A stretch of 64,000 bases of DNA, taken from the NCBI RefSeq assembly GCF_003945595.2, contig NW_024104379.1, positions 1-64,000 of the forward strand, read 5' to 3'. Below are positions 1-9,331 of the stretch, one piece after another. Each line of letters begins with the position of its first letter. The first letter of the stretch is position 1. A program made the translations under genes and the position numbers. This DNA comes from Pipra filicauda. Its lineage: Eukaryota; Chordata; Aves; Passeriformes; Pipridae. Under the pieces are notes generated by a model that was not told the DNA's origin, did not search any database, and was given only the letters and a program-made list of their open reading frames with translations.

Positions 1-68
1 TATCCTCTTATCTCAAAGACCCTTCCAACTGATGTCTCCTCTTGTCTCCCCTGTGTTTTCTTTTCCAG
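1..68 (+). other. ELFN2: 3' end of the intron before the ELFN2 coding exon, with splice acceptor
   Basis: A pyrimidine-rich run (positions about 20-66) ends in ttttccag at 61-68, which is a good splice-acceptor context. The family's coding sequence sits in one terminal exon preceded by non-coding exons, so this is the likely start of that exon. A competing acceptor is the cactgcag at 696-703, which follows the T-rich stretch 654-682 and lies just before the ATG at 707. Only RNA data would choose between them. Confidence 0.5.
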
Positions 69-706
69 ATTCCAGTGACAGATGGATCTTTTCTCGTGCG
101 CACTTGCTCTTTCCCTCTCTTTATTTTTGTTTTCGACATGTTTGATCTGAAGCTCTGAAGCTTCTCAAAGGGAACCCGGTAAAGAAGGAAGAGAAGGAAT
201 AGAAACTGAAGGAGCGTGAGCAGCAGAAGAGGCAGCCCTGCCTTGTTCATCCAGATCACACTGTGAAGGGGCGGGGGAAGACTAGAGCAGAGGGAGGACT
301 TGTGTTTGTTTTGGGGTGGGTTCAGTGTGGGTGGGGGGTGGGTGGGAGGGAGAAAAGTGGAAAAGCTATGTGAGTCGCTCATGAGCATCAAAGAAGATTT
401 ATTATCCTCGGCCTGAAATTTTATTTAGAAAAGAAGCACAAAGTAGTTCCCTTCCAGACCAAACATCCATGGTCATAGATTTTGGGTGTTCTGGAAGAAG
501 ATTGCATGTGTTCCCCCTCCTCCATGCTCGTGGCTTGACCCAGAGGGCAAGAAGAAATAATGGTGATGACACCCGATAGGACTGGGGTGCTCATGCCCTT
601 CCATTGCTAAACCCCAGCTACTGCCCCTTAGTTTCCTTTTGCTGTGGTCCTGAGTTTTTTGTTGGGGATTTTTTTCCCCGTCCTGATGAGGGCACCACTG
701 CAGACC
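69..706 (+). other. ELFN2: Probable ELFN2 5' UTR within the terminal exon
   Basis: This stretch lies between the likely acceptor at 67-68 and the start codon at 707. It is G-rich at 265-355. It contains two in-frame upstream ATGs at 644 and 686 that continue into the ELFN2 reading frame without a stop. If the acceptor at 702-703 is used instead, this stretch is intronic. No other gene is apparent on either strand. Confidence 0.45.
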
Positions 707-3112
707 ATGCTGTGCCTGGGGTTGTGGGCAGCTGCTCTGCTCTGCTTGTTTTCCCCTGGCACTGTACGAGGTGACTGCTGGCTGATTGAGGGGGACAAAG
801 GTTACGTGTGGCTGGCTATCTGCAGCCAGAACCAGCCTCCATATGAGACAATCCCCCAACATATCAACAGTACGGTGCACGACTTGCGTCTGAACGAGAA
901 TAAGCTCAAAGTGGTGCTGTACTCCTCCCTCAACCGCTTCGGCAACCTGACTGATTTGAACCTGACCAAGAATGAGATCTCCTACATTGAGGATGGGGCT
1001 TTCATGGGCCAGTCAAACCTCCAGGTTTTACAGCTGGGCTACAACAAACTCACTAACCTGACAGAGGGCATGTTGCGGGGCATGGCCCGTCTCCAGTTCC
1101 TCTTCGTGCAGCACAACCTAATTGAGCTGGTCACCCCTACTGCCTTCAATGAATGCCCCAGCTTGATTAGCATTGACCTGTCATCTAACCGTCTCAGCCG
1201 TCTGGAGGGGAACACTTTCACCAGCTTGAGCAATCTGATGGTGTGTGAGCTGGCTGGCAACCCCTTCAACTGTGACTGTAGCCTCTACAGCTTTCTTAAC
1301 TGGCTGGCTCTCTTCAATAACGTCACCAAGAACTATGACCGCCTCCAGTGTGAGACTCCACGGGAGTTTGCTGGGTATCCGCTCCTGGTACCCCGTCCTC
1401 ACCACAACCGCAATGCCATCACCATCTTCCAGTCCATGTGCAGAGGTGGCACCATTCCCTCCCTCTCCAGGGTCAACCCCACTCCTTATACCCCTGACTC
1501 CCAGCGAGATCTGGATGAGGGCTCAGCCATCAGCCCTGGGGACTTCCTCTCCGTCAAGCCTCCAGCCTCCTCCACCACTGACTCCTCATTCAGTCCCAGC
1601 ATCAAGCTACATGACGTCACCATCACTTCAGCCATTCTGATGGTAACCATCCCCATGCCCTACAGTAAGATGTATGTGCTGGTCCAATACAACAACAGCT
1701 ACGTTTCTGACATAGCAACACTGAAGAGCAAGAAGGAATATGTCACTGTCAACAAGCTGAAGGCCCACACTGATTATACATTCTGTGTGGCCTCTATCCG
1801 CAACAACAGGCGTTACAACCATACTTGTCTGACCTTTGCAACCCGAAGCAAAGGCAGGGAGGACCCTATTTCCAGTACTTCCACCACCACACACTATATC
1901 ATGACCACCCTGGGTTGCCTCTTTGGGATGGTCATTGTCCTGGGGGTGGTGTACTACTGCCTGCGAAAGCGGAGGATGCAGGAGGAGAAACAGAAGTCCC
2001 TCAATGTCAAAAAGACCATTCTGGAAATGCGTTATGGATCAGATATTGATACCAGTACCATGGTCCATCCTTCCCAGAAGCTGGGTGAGCCGCCTGTCAT
2101 TCCTGTCTCACGGATGTCCTCCATCCCTTCCATGATTGGGGAGAAGTTGCCCCCATCAAAGTCAATAGAAACTGGGATGGAGACTCCTAAAGTCACTACT
2201 AAAGGTAACTACATTGAGGTGCGGACTGGTGGTGGGGATGGGCTGGAGAGAGCCCAGCGGGATGAGGACCTGAGGGAGCTTGACAATGGGCAAGGCTCAG
2301 CTGCTGAGATCTCTACTATAGCCAAGGAGGTAGACAAGGTCAACCAGATCATCAACAACTGTATTGATGCCCTCAAGCTGGACACAGCGACCTTTCTGGG
2401 TGGCGGGACTGGTGTTGACTCAGACATGGCCTTTGAATGCCAGTCCATCCCAGCTGGTTCCTCAAGTGGGCTAGAGCGGCCCAGCTTTCTTTCCCCACCC
2501 TACAAGGAAAGCTCCCACCACCCCTTGCAGCGCCAGCTTAGTGCTGATGCTGCTGTGGCCAGAAAGACCTGCAGTGTCTCCTCTAGTGGTTCCATCAAGA
2601 GCGCCAAGGTCTTCAGCTTGGATGTGCCTGACCACCCACCACTCAGCAAGTCTGACTCCAAATACATTGAGAAGGGCAGCCCACTTAACAGCCCTTTGGA
2701 TCGTCTTCCCTTGGTGTCTCCGAGCGCCATCCACCACTTGGAGGTCAAGCCTTCTTACCACTGTAGTGAGCACCGTCACTCCTTCCCGGCCCTGTACTAT
2801 GAGGAAAGTGCTGACACCCTGAGCCAGCGGGTGTCATTCCTCAAGCCACTCTCCCGGTCCAAGCGAGACTCAACATACTCCCAGCTCTCCCCCAGACACT
2901 ACTTCTCAGGCTACTCCTCCAGCCCTGAGTATTCATCAGAGAGCACCCACAAGATCTGGGAACGATTCCGGCCTTACAAGAAGCATCACAGGGAGGAGGT
3001 TTACATGGCAGCTGGGCATGCCCTGCGGAAGAAAGTTCAATTTGCCAAGGACGAGGATCTGCATGACATCCTGGATTACTGGAAAGGAGTCTCTGCTCAG
3101 CAGAAGCTGTGA
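707..3112 (+). CDS. ELFN2: ELFN2: extracellular leucine-rich repeat and fibronectin type III domain-containing protein 2
   Basis: Single-exon 801-aa reading frame, close to the roughly 820 aa of human ELFN2 as I recall it, ending in the same C-terminus (DYWKGVSAQQKL). Seen in order: signal peptide at about 1-21; N-terminal cysteines (C24, C39); leucine-rich repeats at about 57-180; LRRCT cap with CxC at about 189-245; FN3 domain at about 300-380; membrane helix at about 397-418 followed by the stop-transfer CLRKRR; and a 380-residue serine-rich cytoplasmic tail. KVQF at 776-779 fits the RVxF protein-phosphatase-1 docking motif (family alias PPP1R29). N-glycosylation sequons lie at N54, N80, N85, N117, N205 and N371. 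Known family role: postsynaptic adhesion protein that binds group III metabotropic glutamate receptors in trans. The start at 707 is chosen because MLCLGLWAAALL aligns with the human N-terminus. Starting at 644 or 686 would add 21 or 7 residues before the signal peptide. No frameshift or internal stop is seen. Confidence 0.97.
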   Translation: MLCLGLWAAALLCLFSPGTVRGDCWLIEGDKGYVWLAICSQNQPPYETIPQHINSTVHDLRLNENKLKVVLYSSLNRFGNLTDLNLTKNEISYIEDGAFMGQSNLQVLQLGYNKLTNLTEGMLRGMARLQFLFVQHNLIELVTPTAFNECPSLISIDLSSNRLSRLEGNTFTSLSNLMVCELAGNPFNCDCSLYSFLNWLALFNNVTKNYDRLQCETPREFAGYPLLVPRPHHNRNAITIFQSMCRGGTIPSLSRVNPTPYTPDSQRDLDEGSAISPGDFLSVKPPASSTTDSSFSPSIKLHDVTITSAILMVTIPMPYSKMYVLVQYNNSYVSDIATLKSKKEYVTVNKLKAHTDYTFCVASIRNNRRYNHTCLTFATRSKGREDPISSTSTTTHYIMTTLGCLFGMVIVLGVVYYCLRKRRMQEEKQKSLNVKKTILEMRYGSDIDTSTMVHPSQKLGEPPVIPVSRMSSIPSMIGEKLPPSKSIETGMETPKVTTKGNYIEVRTGGGDGLERAQRDEDLRELDNGQGSAAEISTIAKEVDKVNQIINNCIDALKLDTATFLGGGTGVDSDMAFECQSIPAGSSSGLERPSFLSPPYKESSHHPLQRQLSADAAVARKTCSVSSSGSIKSAKVFSLDVPDHPPLSKSDSKYIEKGSPLNSPLDRLPLVSPSAIHHLEVKPSYHCSEHRHSFPALYYEESADTLSQRVSFLKPLSRSKRDSTYSQLSPRHYFSGYSSSPEYSSESTHKIWERFRPYKKHHREEVYMAAGHALRKKVQFAKDEDLHDILDYWKGVSAQQKL

Positions 3113-3188
3113 CTCTTCCTCACAAGGAAACAATACAAACCAAGACCCCCCTCCAAGAACCAGAAAAATAAGCCACTTGACTGTGAAA

Positions 3189-3194
3189 AATAAA
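3189..3194 (+). terminator. ELFN2: Proximal poly(A) signal candidate (AATAAA) of ELFN2
   Basis: AATAAA lies 77 bases after the ELFN2 stop codon in an A-rich context. It could give a short-UTR isoform, but no clear GU-rich downstream element follows at the usual distance. Confidence 0.3.
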
Positions 3195-3274
3195 CCAACA
3201 GCAAAATACTCCTGACAAATACAAAACTGACAAAATCTTTTCTTAAAGTTTACAACAACAACAGAAAACTCTCT

Positions 3275-3301
3275 CACACACAGACACACACACACACACA
3301 C
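3275..3301 (+). repeat. (CA)n microsatellite
   Basis: An almost pure CA run, interrupted once by CAGACA, in the early ELFN2 3' UTR. Confidence 0.95.
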
Positions 3302-6300
3302 GCCGAATTGTCTCTACTGTGTTACGGGGACCATTGTTCTGCCTGCAGATGGTTGGGAGGAGCGTCCTGCTCTAACACTGTGGTAACAATATTGGAGTGT
3401 GAGTGGGTGGGAATGGCCTGGGAGTGGGTGGTGGTGGTGGCAGGGGAAGGGCAGGAATGGACACTCACTGGGCACGAAACTCAGCTGTGAACTATTCCTC
3501 TTTCTGTTCCTGTTGTGGGCTGATTTTTGCTTTTGGGTAGGAGGGCAGGACTTTGGTTTAGAAAGCTTCCCTGTCTACCTGATACGCCTGCTATTCCAAA
3601 TCTTCCATCACTAACTTTTCCCTCATTTTCTTCGGCAGTGGAGGCTTTTCTCTCTCTCCCATCCCCTTCCAAGACAGGTGGAATTTGTTGGAAGATGTTC
3701 TCTCACTCTTTTTCCTTTGACCTTTCCTACCCCTCTCTATTAAGGCTCCCTAGGCTTGCACTTTCTGTCTAGGTACTTCATGAACCTCCATCCTCCTCAG
3801 AGGAAGGAGAGGACATGTGAAGGAACAAGGGAGGTAGGACCTGCCATATGATAGGCTCTGTGCCCTTGCCGTTCCTCCTCCTTCCCTTCTCATGCCATGT
3901 TGCTGCTGTTGAACACCAGCAATTCTGGAGTGACAGGCATTCTCCAGGCCTGCTCAGAGCCAGTTTTCTGCTAGTTGGTGGGGGGGAAAGGGTTATGAAT
4001 GTTCTCTTCATTATGGCAAGCCAGCTCCTCAAGGAGTGGTGGAGGAAAATGTAGGAAGGTCTGGTCTCTCAGAGATATAAAGGGTTCCCATCTCTCCATG
4101 AATGTCACAGGTCAGAGATGCTCCCCACCATACACACCTATGCTCAGGCTGCCCTTGTGCAGTAAGTTTAATACTCTCTGTTCATGTCCCCCTTACTATG
4201 AGGAAGGGACCTGGAGAGGAGCTCAGCAGAACAAGTTCTACATGAAGTTTCTGCAGCTCTTCCCAACTGACTTGCACCATGGGCTCTGGGGTGGGTGGGT
4301 AGGTGTACATGAGAAGAGCATCACCCAACCTCCTCACTTCCTCGTGGATGTGAAGAATAGGATTTCAGTTGCTCACCTCACTGGGTTGGCCTCACAGAAA
4401 GTCTTCCTCTTAGGCCATGGACATCCTGGTATGGATAGGAGACAGCCTAGGGTGAAGACAGGGGCACAGGAAACAAATGGGATGTGACAATAAGGCCTGG
4501 GTGTAGCCCCAGAAAGATGGCCCTGGTAGAAGCTCCCTGTGTGTTCAGCCACACTTTGTGTGCCAGGATAGAAGAGGACACCAGCCTCTGGTAGATGGCA
4601 GTGTTGCTTTGACTGCTTAGAGGCCCTCATGAGAGTCAGAGCAACATACCGCTTCCTAACTTCTCCACTTCCTCACAGTTAGGTGTTACGAACTTTTCTT
4701 AGGGATCGTTTCGCATCTTGGCAAAACCCCAGTTTCACTTGTTAGGTCCCAGCCTCTGTCCCTTGGATAGAAGATCTGCTACAGAGTTGGAAATGAGCAT
4801 ACTGCCCTCTCTACCTAGTCCCATTTCTAAGCAGCCCAAGAAAGCACAATCTTGGCACCATCTCCCCCAAAGTTTTGTTGTCAGGCAGGGGTGCTGCCTG
4901 TTAAGCATGTCTTTATGCAGCACAGCGGGCCTCCTCTCCATGATCTGCCCTACACCTGACAGTTGTTCACCTCTATCCAGATAAGGATGAGGGCCTCTCC
5001 TTTGTTGGCCCTCCCTAAGTGGTTATTTCCTCTTTGAGGTGCTCCTCAGAAGCCCCAGTGTTTTTGGGGGCCTGGGAGAAGAATGAGGGTGTAGGAGCTT
5101 CTCTGGGAGGGATTTACATGCTGTGTACAGAGAACTTACCTGTTATCTGTCAGGTAGTAGCACTGCCAGCTGTGACAGCTGGTTTCTATGCCACTGGTGA
5201 TATCATTTTGCCTTCTGTAAATGAGGAACAGCAGTAGGCAGAGACTCCTTTTCAGTAATACAGGATGTCATGCAGATCCTGATACGGAAAACCAGAGGGG
5301 GTATCCCAAAAGTCAAAACATGTGAAGATCTGTGGTGTTTCTTCTTTGTAGGGATGCTGATGGTAACAATCCTAAGCCAGGTCCTGATCCCATTGCCTCA
5401 GACTCCTTCACTGTCAGCCTGCTTCCCCACAGTAAAAGCATCATTTTGCCTTGAGTCCAGAGGTGTCCATGGTACTGACTCCACACAGTAAGAGCCAGTC
5501 CAACCCAGAGGAAAGGGTGTGAGTGCACACATATGTGTGTCTGTGTGCGTGTGCAGAAGGATGAAGGGAAGTCACAAATGGAAGTCACGTCACTGCTACC
5601 AGGTGTCCCTCCATGTTGGGATCATGCAGCAAATCAAGACAGGTAAATGCTGTGAGAGATGCTTAGGCACAGCAGAACCTCTCCATCTACCACTTGGAGC
5701 AAGCCCAGTGGTCTTCCAGCATGGTAACCATCCAAGCAGAAAAGACTATTGGTTAGGGCACAGAACTGGACAGGAAAAGGAGGATGGCAGGCAAGGGGGG
5801 ATGGAGTCTTGTTCCTCTCCCTGTGCTTCTCTGCTGTATGGTCTTGTAAACAGTTCTGCTCAATCAATACTTTAGGGAGGAGCATTGACCTGTAAAGGTT
5901 TCTGCTCCCTCTCCCTATCACCTCAACGAGGCAGAAAAGAAAGGTCAGGGATACAGCTATCATCAGGCCCTTCTTTTTCCTGTGGTAGGGGTGAGGCTGG
6001 ATAGGGGGGACAAGCCATTTCTCTCCCAGTTGTAGCACCCCACTCCAAACCAGTGGATGAAGTTTGCACAAGATGGACTGTTCTGTGGGAGGAAGAGGGC
6101 AAGGAAGGGAAACAAAGTGTCTCACCTTCCTTCCTCCTCCCTTCTTCTTTGTCCTGCTCCTTCCCCAGGGACGAGGGCTCACAAAGTGATGCCAGCCCTG
6201 TCGGAGGAAAGCAGATTTAACGTTCTATTTGCATGATGATTTTACTGTATTTTTCTGAGCAAACACCTGTTGTGTATGTGCCAGTTTGTTGGAATTTAAC

Positions 6301-7322
6301 CTCCTTCCTCAAAGTCTCTCCTGTCCTTGTCCCTGTTTTCCCTGCTCCTTTCATTCATCCCTGATGTGATTTTATGAGACGCTCCTATCAGTTTGGGAGG
6401 GAACATGCCCCAAAGAGAACCCAACCCAATCAGCCCCATAAAACCTTTTCCTTCTTCTTTCCGGGGTCTCCCTCCCCTTGCCCCAAATGTGGTTTCTCAG
6501 CTGCTTTTCAGGGTCATGTGCATAAAGGGGGATGTTATATACCAAAGGCCTGCTCTTTCTAGTGGCCGTCTTTTCTCCCAGTTGTTGAGAAACAGGAGTG
6601 AGGCCCATCAAGATAGATCTCATAAGAGAAATGGTCACTACCATCCCTGTGCCCTGGTTGTTCTTTCCTGAAATCTACAAGCAAGGTTATTCTTGGGGGA
6701 AACAAGGAATGCTTCAGCTGCAGGGAAACCTCTGATACGGTAAAAACTTGATGTGGAGCTGGTTACAATCACTTAGAAGACCTTCCACCACCTTCCTCTC
6801 ATTGATTGCATGGAGCTCTGCATTAAGTTTGCCCTACCCATTCTCTGCCCTGGTTTGCCCTGGCAGAGAACAGGGCATGATGAAACCTGAAAAGCCTCTT
6901 TGTTGGGAAAAAGTATGGAGAGACTGTCTGAAGTTTCTAAGCCCTCTATGGCTTGGCTTTGGCAAGTCTCTTAATGCTGCCTTCTCCCAAGGCAAAGTGG
7001 ATTTCTGGGGAAGGACCAGGACCAGACTCTTTCACACTTTATTTCTGGCTTGATGACTCTTGGCAGGGACAACAGGGGTTTAGTTCACCTCACTGGAAAT
7101 TGTGAAGGGTGAGGAATGAGGTTGGGTGCAGACCTGCCCTCTACCCCCAAGAAAAGCCTTGGGGGGAAGACTTGGCTTGGGTCCTGCATCCAGAAGAGCG
7201 AAGGTGAGACCTTAGGTGTGCTGTTCTCATGGGGCAGAGCTCTTTCCCATACCTGATGTTGCTGCCCCAGCTTATGCTGTGGTGCCATGTTCCCTTCTCC
7301 CCCTCCCCACTCTTTCATACTG

Positions 7323-7328
7323 AATAAA
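7323..7328 (+). terminator. ELFN2: Internal poly(A) signal candidate (AATAAA)
   Basis: AATAAA lies 4.2 kb after the stop codon, within a stretch that looks less degenerate than its surroundings (about 7318-7425, containing AATATTCATGA and TGCTAATCAG). It could be an alternative 3' end of ELFN2. No direct evidence is available. Confidence 0.25.
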
Positions 7329-9125
7329 TCCCTCTCGAGGCAGGTGTGAAATATTCATGACTGACAAATGAAGAATTATGTCGGGCTGAGGAGGCCTCTG
7401 TGTGTTTGCAATGCTAATCAGCCTGCCTTCCTGGAGGAGGCTCTTCCTGGCAGGCTTGAGGGAAGAAGCAGAAGATGCAGGAGGGAAGGTGGAAAAGGAG
7501 CTGAGAGAGAGGAGTGGCAGATGCAGCAGGGATGAAGAAGGTGTGGTGAGACCAAGGAGTGGGGAGGCAAGGAGGAACAGGTAGAGGGAAATGGAGAAGG
7601 TGGAGAAGAGGGACAGGCTGGAAAGACCCAGGGAAGAGATGGCCGCAGTGGAAAGAATGGGATGGTAAAGGGACTAGTGAGGACAAAGGGACAACAAGGG
7701 TTCAACGCAGGGGTTGAGGCTCTCTGAGAGAAGGTGGGGAGTTAGTCAGCAGTGCCTGGAGAAAGAAATCTGGGCGGACTTCTTGATGAGCTGTGACCCC
7801 TCTCTGTAGGGCAGAGCTCAGTGCTACAGGGTGGGCAGCTGCCACACATGCAGGAGCTGGACCCAGAGCCCCGAAAGCACATTTGCCATGCTTGTTGCTG
7901 ACAGGAAAGCTCAGCTGCATCGGGAAGGACACACAGTCTCCAGGAGTTTGGAGAATGTCCCTTCAACCACCACCACCACCGCCTTCAGCACAAGCCGCAG
8001 GCAAGAAGAGCTGATGGAGCCATGTCCTCTTCCTGGAGCCAGCTTGCTGCTGTCCCACCATCTGAGCAGGAGGGAGCATTCTCAGGGTGGCTCAGTGTGA
8101 GACAAACACTCTGTGCCACCCTCCACTGGGCTACAGAGGTATCTTGTAGGGCTGGCAGAGCCTGGCCCACCTCAGCCACCCACTGCCCACGCTGTATGAG
8201 ACAGATGGTTTTGGGTCTTTCCCCGAAGGAAGGGGAAAGGGGAGTGTCTGTTTTGTCCCCCCTACACACGCACGCACTCCCAACCCTTTCCTTCCAGCTT
8301 TGGCCTTGTACTGTGAGGGGTGTTCTTGGTCTGTATCCCCTTGACTGCCCCTGGTGTGTGCCCTGGAGAGGTGTCTCCATACCTCTCCCTGCACCATCCC
8401 ACCAGGGCAGCTCTCTGCAGGGCTGCCCCAACCCATCCCCAGTCCCCGGGCGGAGATAGGGCATTCTCTGCCCAGCTTCTCCTTCTCCCACTTCTCCCAC
8501 TCCCTCTCCTCCCTGCCCCGCCAGGGTTAAGTCCCCCTTTTCCCCCATTACAATCCCCCTCTGTATGCCCCATCCTCTCGCGTTCGGCTTGGCCTTTGCC
8601 TCCCCCATAATTACCACCGCCACTGTGAGGCCTTGCTCTTGGGTGGCCTGTCCCCACCGCCTGCTCTCCATCTTCCCCATGGGGAGGAGGAAGGAGAGTC
8701 CATCCGGGTCAGGCCAGACCCTCCAGGGCTGGTACGACTGGTCCATCCACAAGCACAGCATCTGGGGTGAGGGGGTGGGAAGGGGCGGGCAGCTGCCAGG
8801 CACAGAGAAGGGGGCATCAGGCCTTGAATGTAAGGAAGGGCCTGGGAGGCAGCTACTGGGACTGGCCTCTTTGGTGTTCCTCCTTCCGTAACAACCCTGT
8901 GACCCCCTCGGTTGTGTATGGACAAATTTGAGTTGGAGTTATGTTCTTTTATTTCTTCTCTTTTTTTTTTTTTCTTTCTTCTTTTAGATTTGTATTTCTT
9001 TCTCATTCTTTTCTTTCTTTTTTTTCTCTCTTTCCTTCTTTTCCTGTTCTAAAACTGAATGGCACGAAATCGTTTTTCCTCAACTCGGAGATTCCTGTAT
9101 GGAGAAAATCAATTTCTATATTTGC

Positions 9126-9131
9126 AATAAA
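9126..9131 (+). terminator. ELFN2: Likely distal poly(A) signal of ELFN2
   Basis: AATAAA preceded by an AU-rich run (about 9107-9125) and followed by TTTCTTATTT, then A-rich sequence. This is the best poly(A) context downstream of the ELFN2 stop, and gene-like composition ends here. Cleavage would be expected at about 9141-9155. Confidence 0.5.
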
Positions 9132-9140
9132 TTTCTTATT

Positions 9141-9190
9141 TAAAAAAAAAAAAACCAAAAAAACCTAAAAAAAACAACAAGCAAAAAATA
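9141..9190 (+). repeat. A-rich low-complexity tract
   Basis: Poly-A runs broken by C and T, directly after the distal AATAAA. This is genomic sequence, so it is not a tail in itself. It may be an A-rich microsatellite. Confidence 0.8.
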
Positions 9191-9242
9191 CAAAAAGCTG
9201 CTTCTGAGTCCATTTGTTCCAGCCTTGTCTGGTAGAGGAGGT

Positions 9243-9331
9243 GGGATGGGATGGGATGGGATGGGATGGGATGGGATGGGATGGGATGGGATGGGATGGG
9301 ATGGGATGGGATGGAATGGGATGGGATGGGA
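9243..9331 (+). repeat. (GGGAT)n pentanucleotide microsatellite, G-quadruplex-capable
   Basis: About seventeen copies of GGGAT in head-to-tail order, with one GGAAT variant near 9313. Runs of three G separated by two bases satisfy the canonical G3+N1-7 quadruplex rule many times over, on the + strand, which is the sense strand of ELFN2. The tract begins about 110 bases after the presumed ELFN2 poly(A) signal. Confidence 0.97.

Larger units (their letters stand above)
3113..9150 (+). other. ELFN2: Probable long 3' UTR of ELFN2
   Basis: No coding frame of recognisable family occurs here, and no splice-like gene structure is visible. The stretch runs from the ELFN2 stop to an AATAAA at 9126-9131 that sits in a typical AU-rich context. 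A roughly 6-kb 3' UTR would be unremarkable for a synaptic gene. It contains a CA repeat (3275-3301), two earlier AATAAA hexamers, an octamer motif ATTTGCAT at 6227-6234 inside an AT-rich block, a GC-rich block at about 8000-8890, and a T-rich run at 8945-9050. The exact end is inferred, not shown. Confidence 0.5.

Noticed and set aside
5634..6182. 182-codon open frame on the minus strand
   Set aside because: Antisense to the presumed ELFN2 3' UTR. No motif, no splice context and no recognisable homology.
7985..8803. 272-codon open frame on the minus strand
   Set aside because: It lies antisense in the GC-rich part of the presumed ELFN2 3' UTR, where stops are rare. The composition is glycine-rich low complexity and no family is recognisable.
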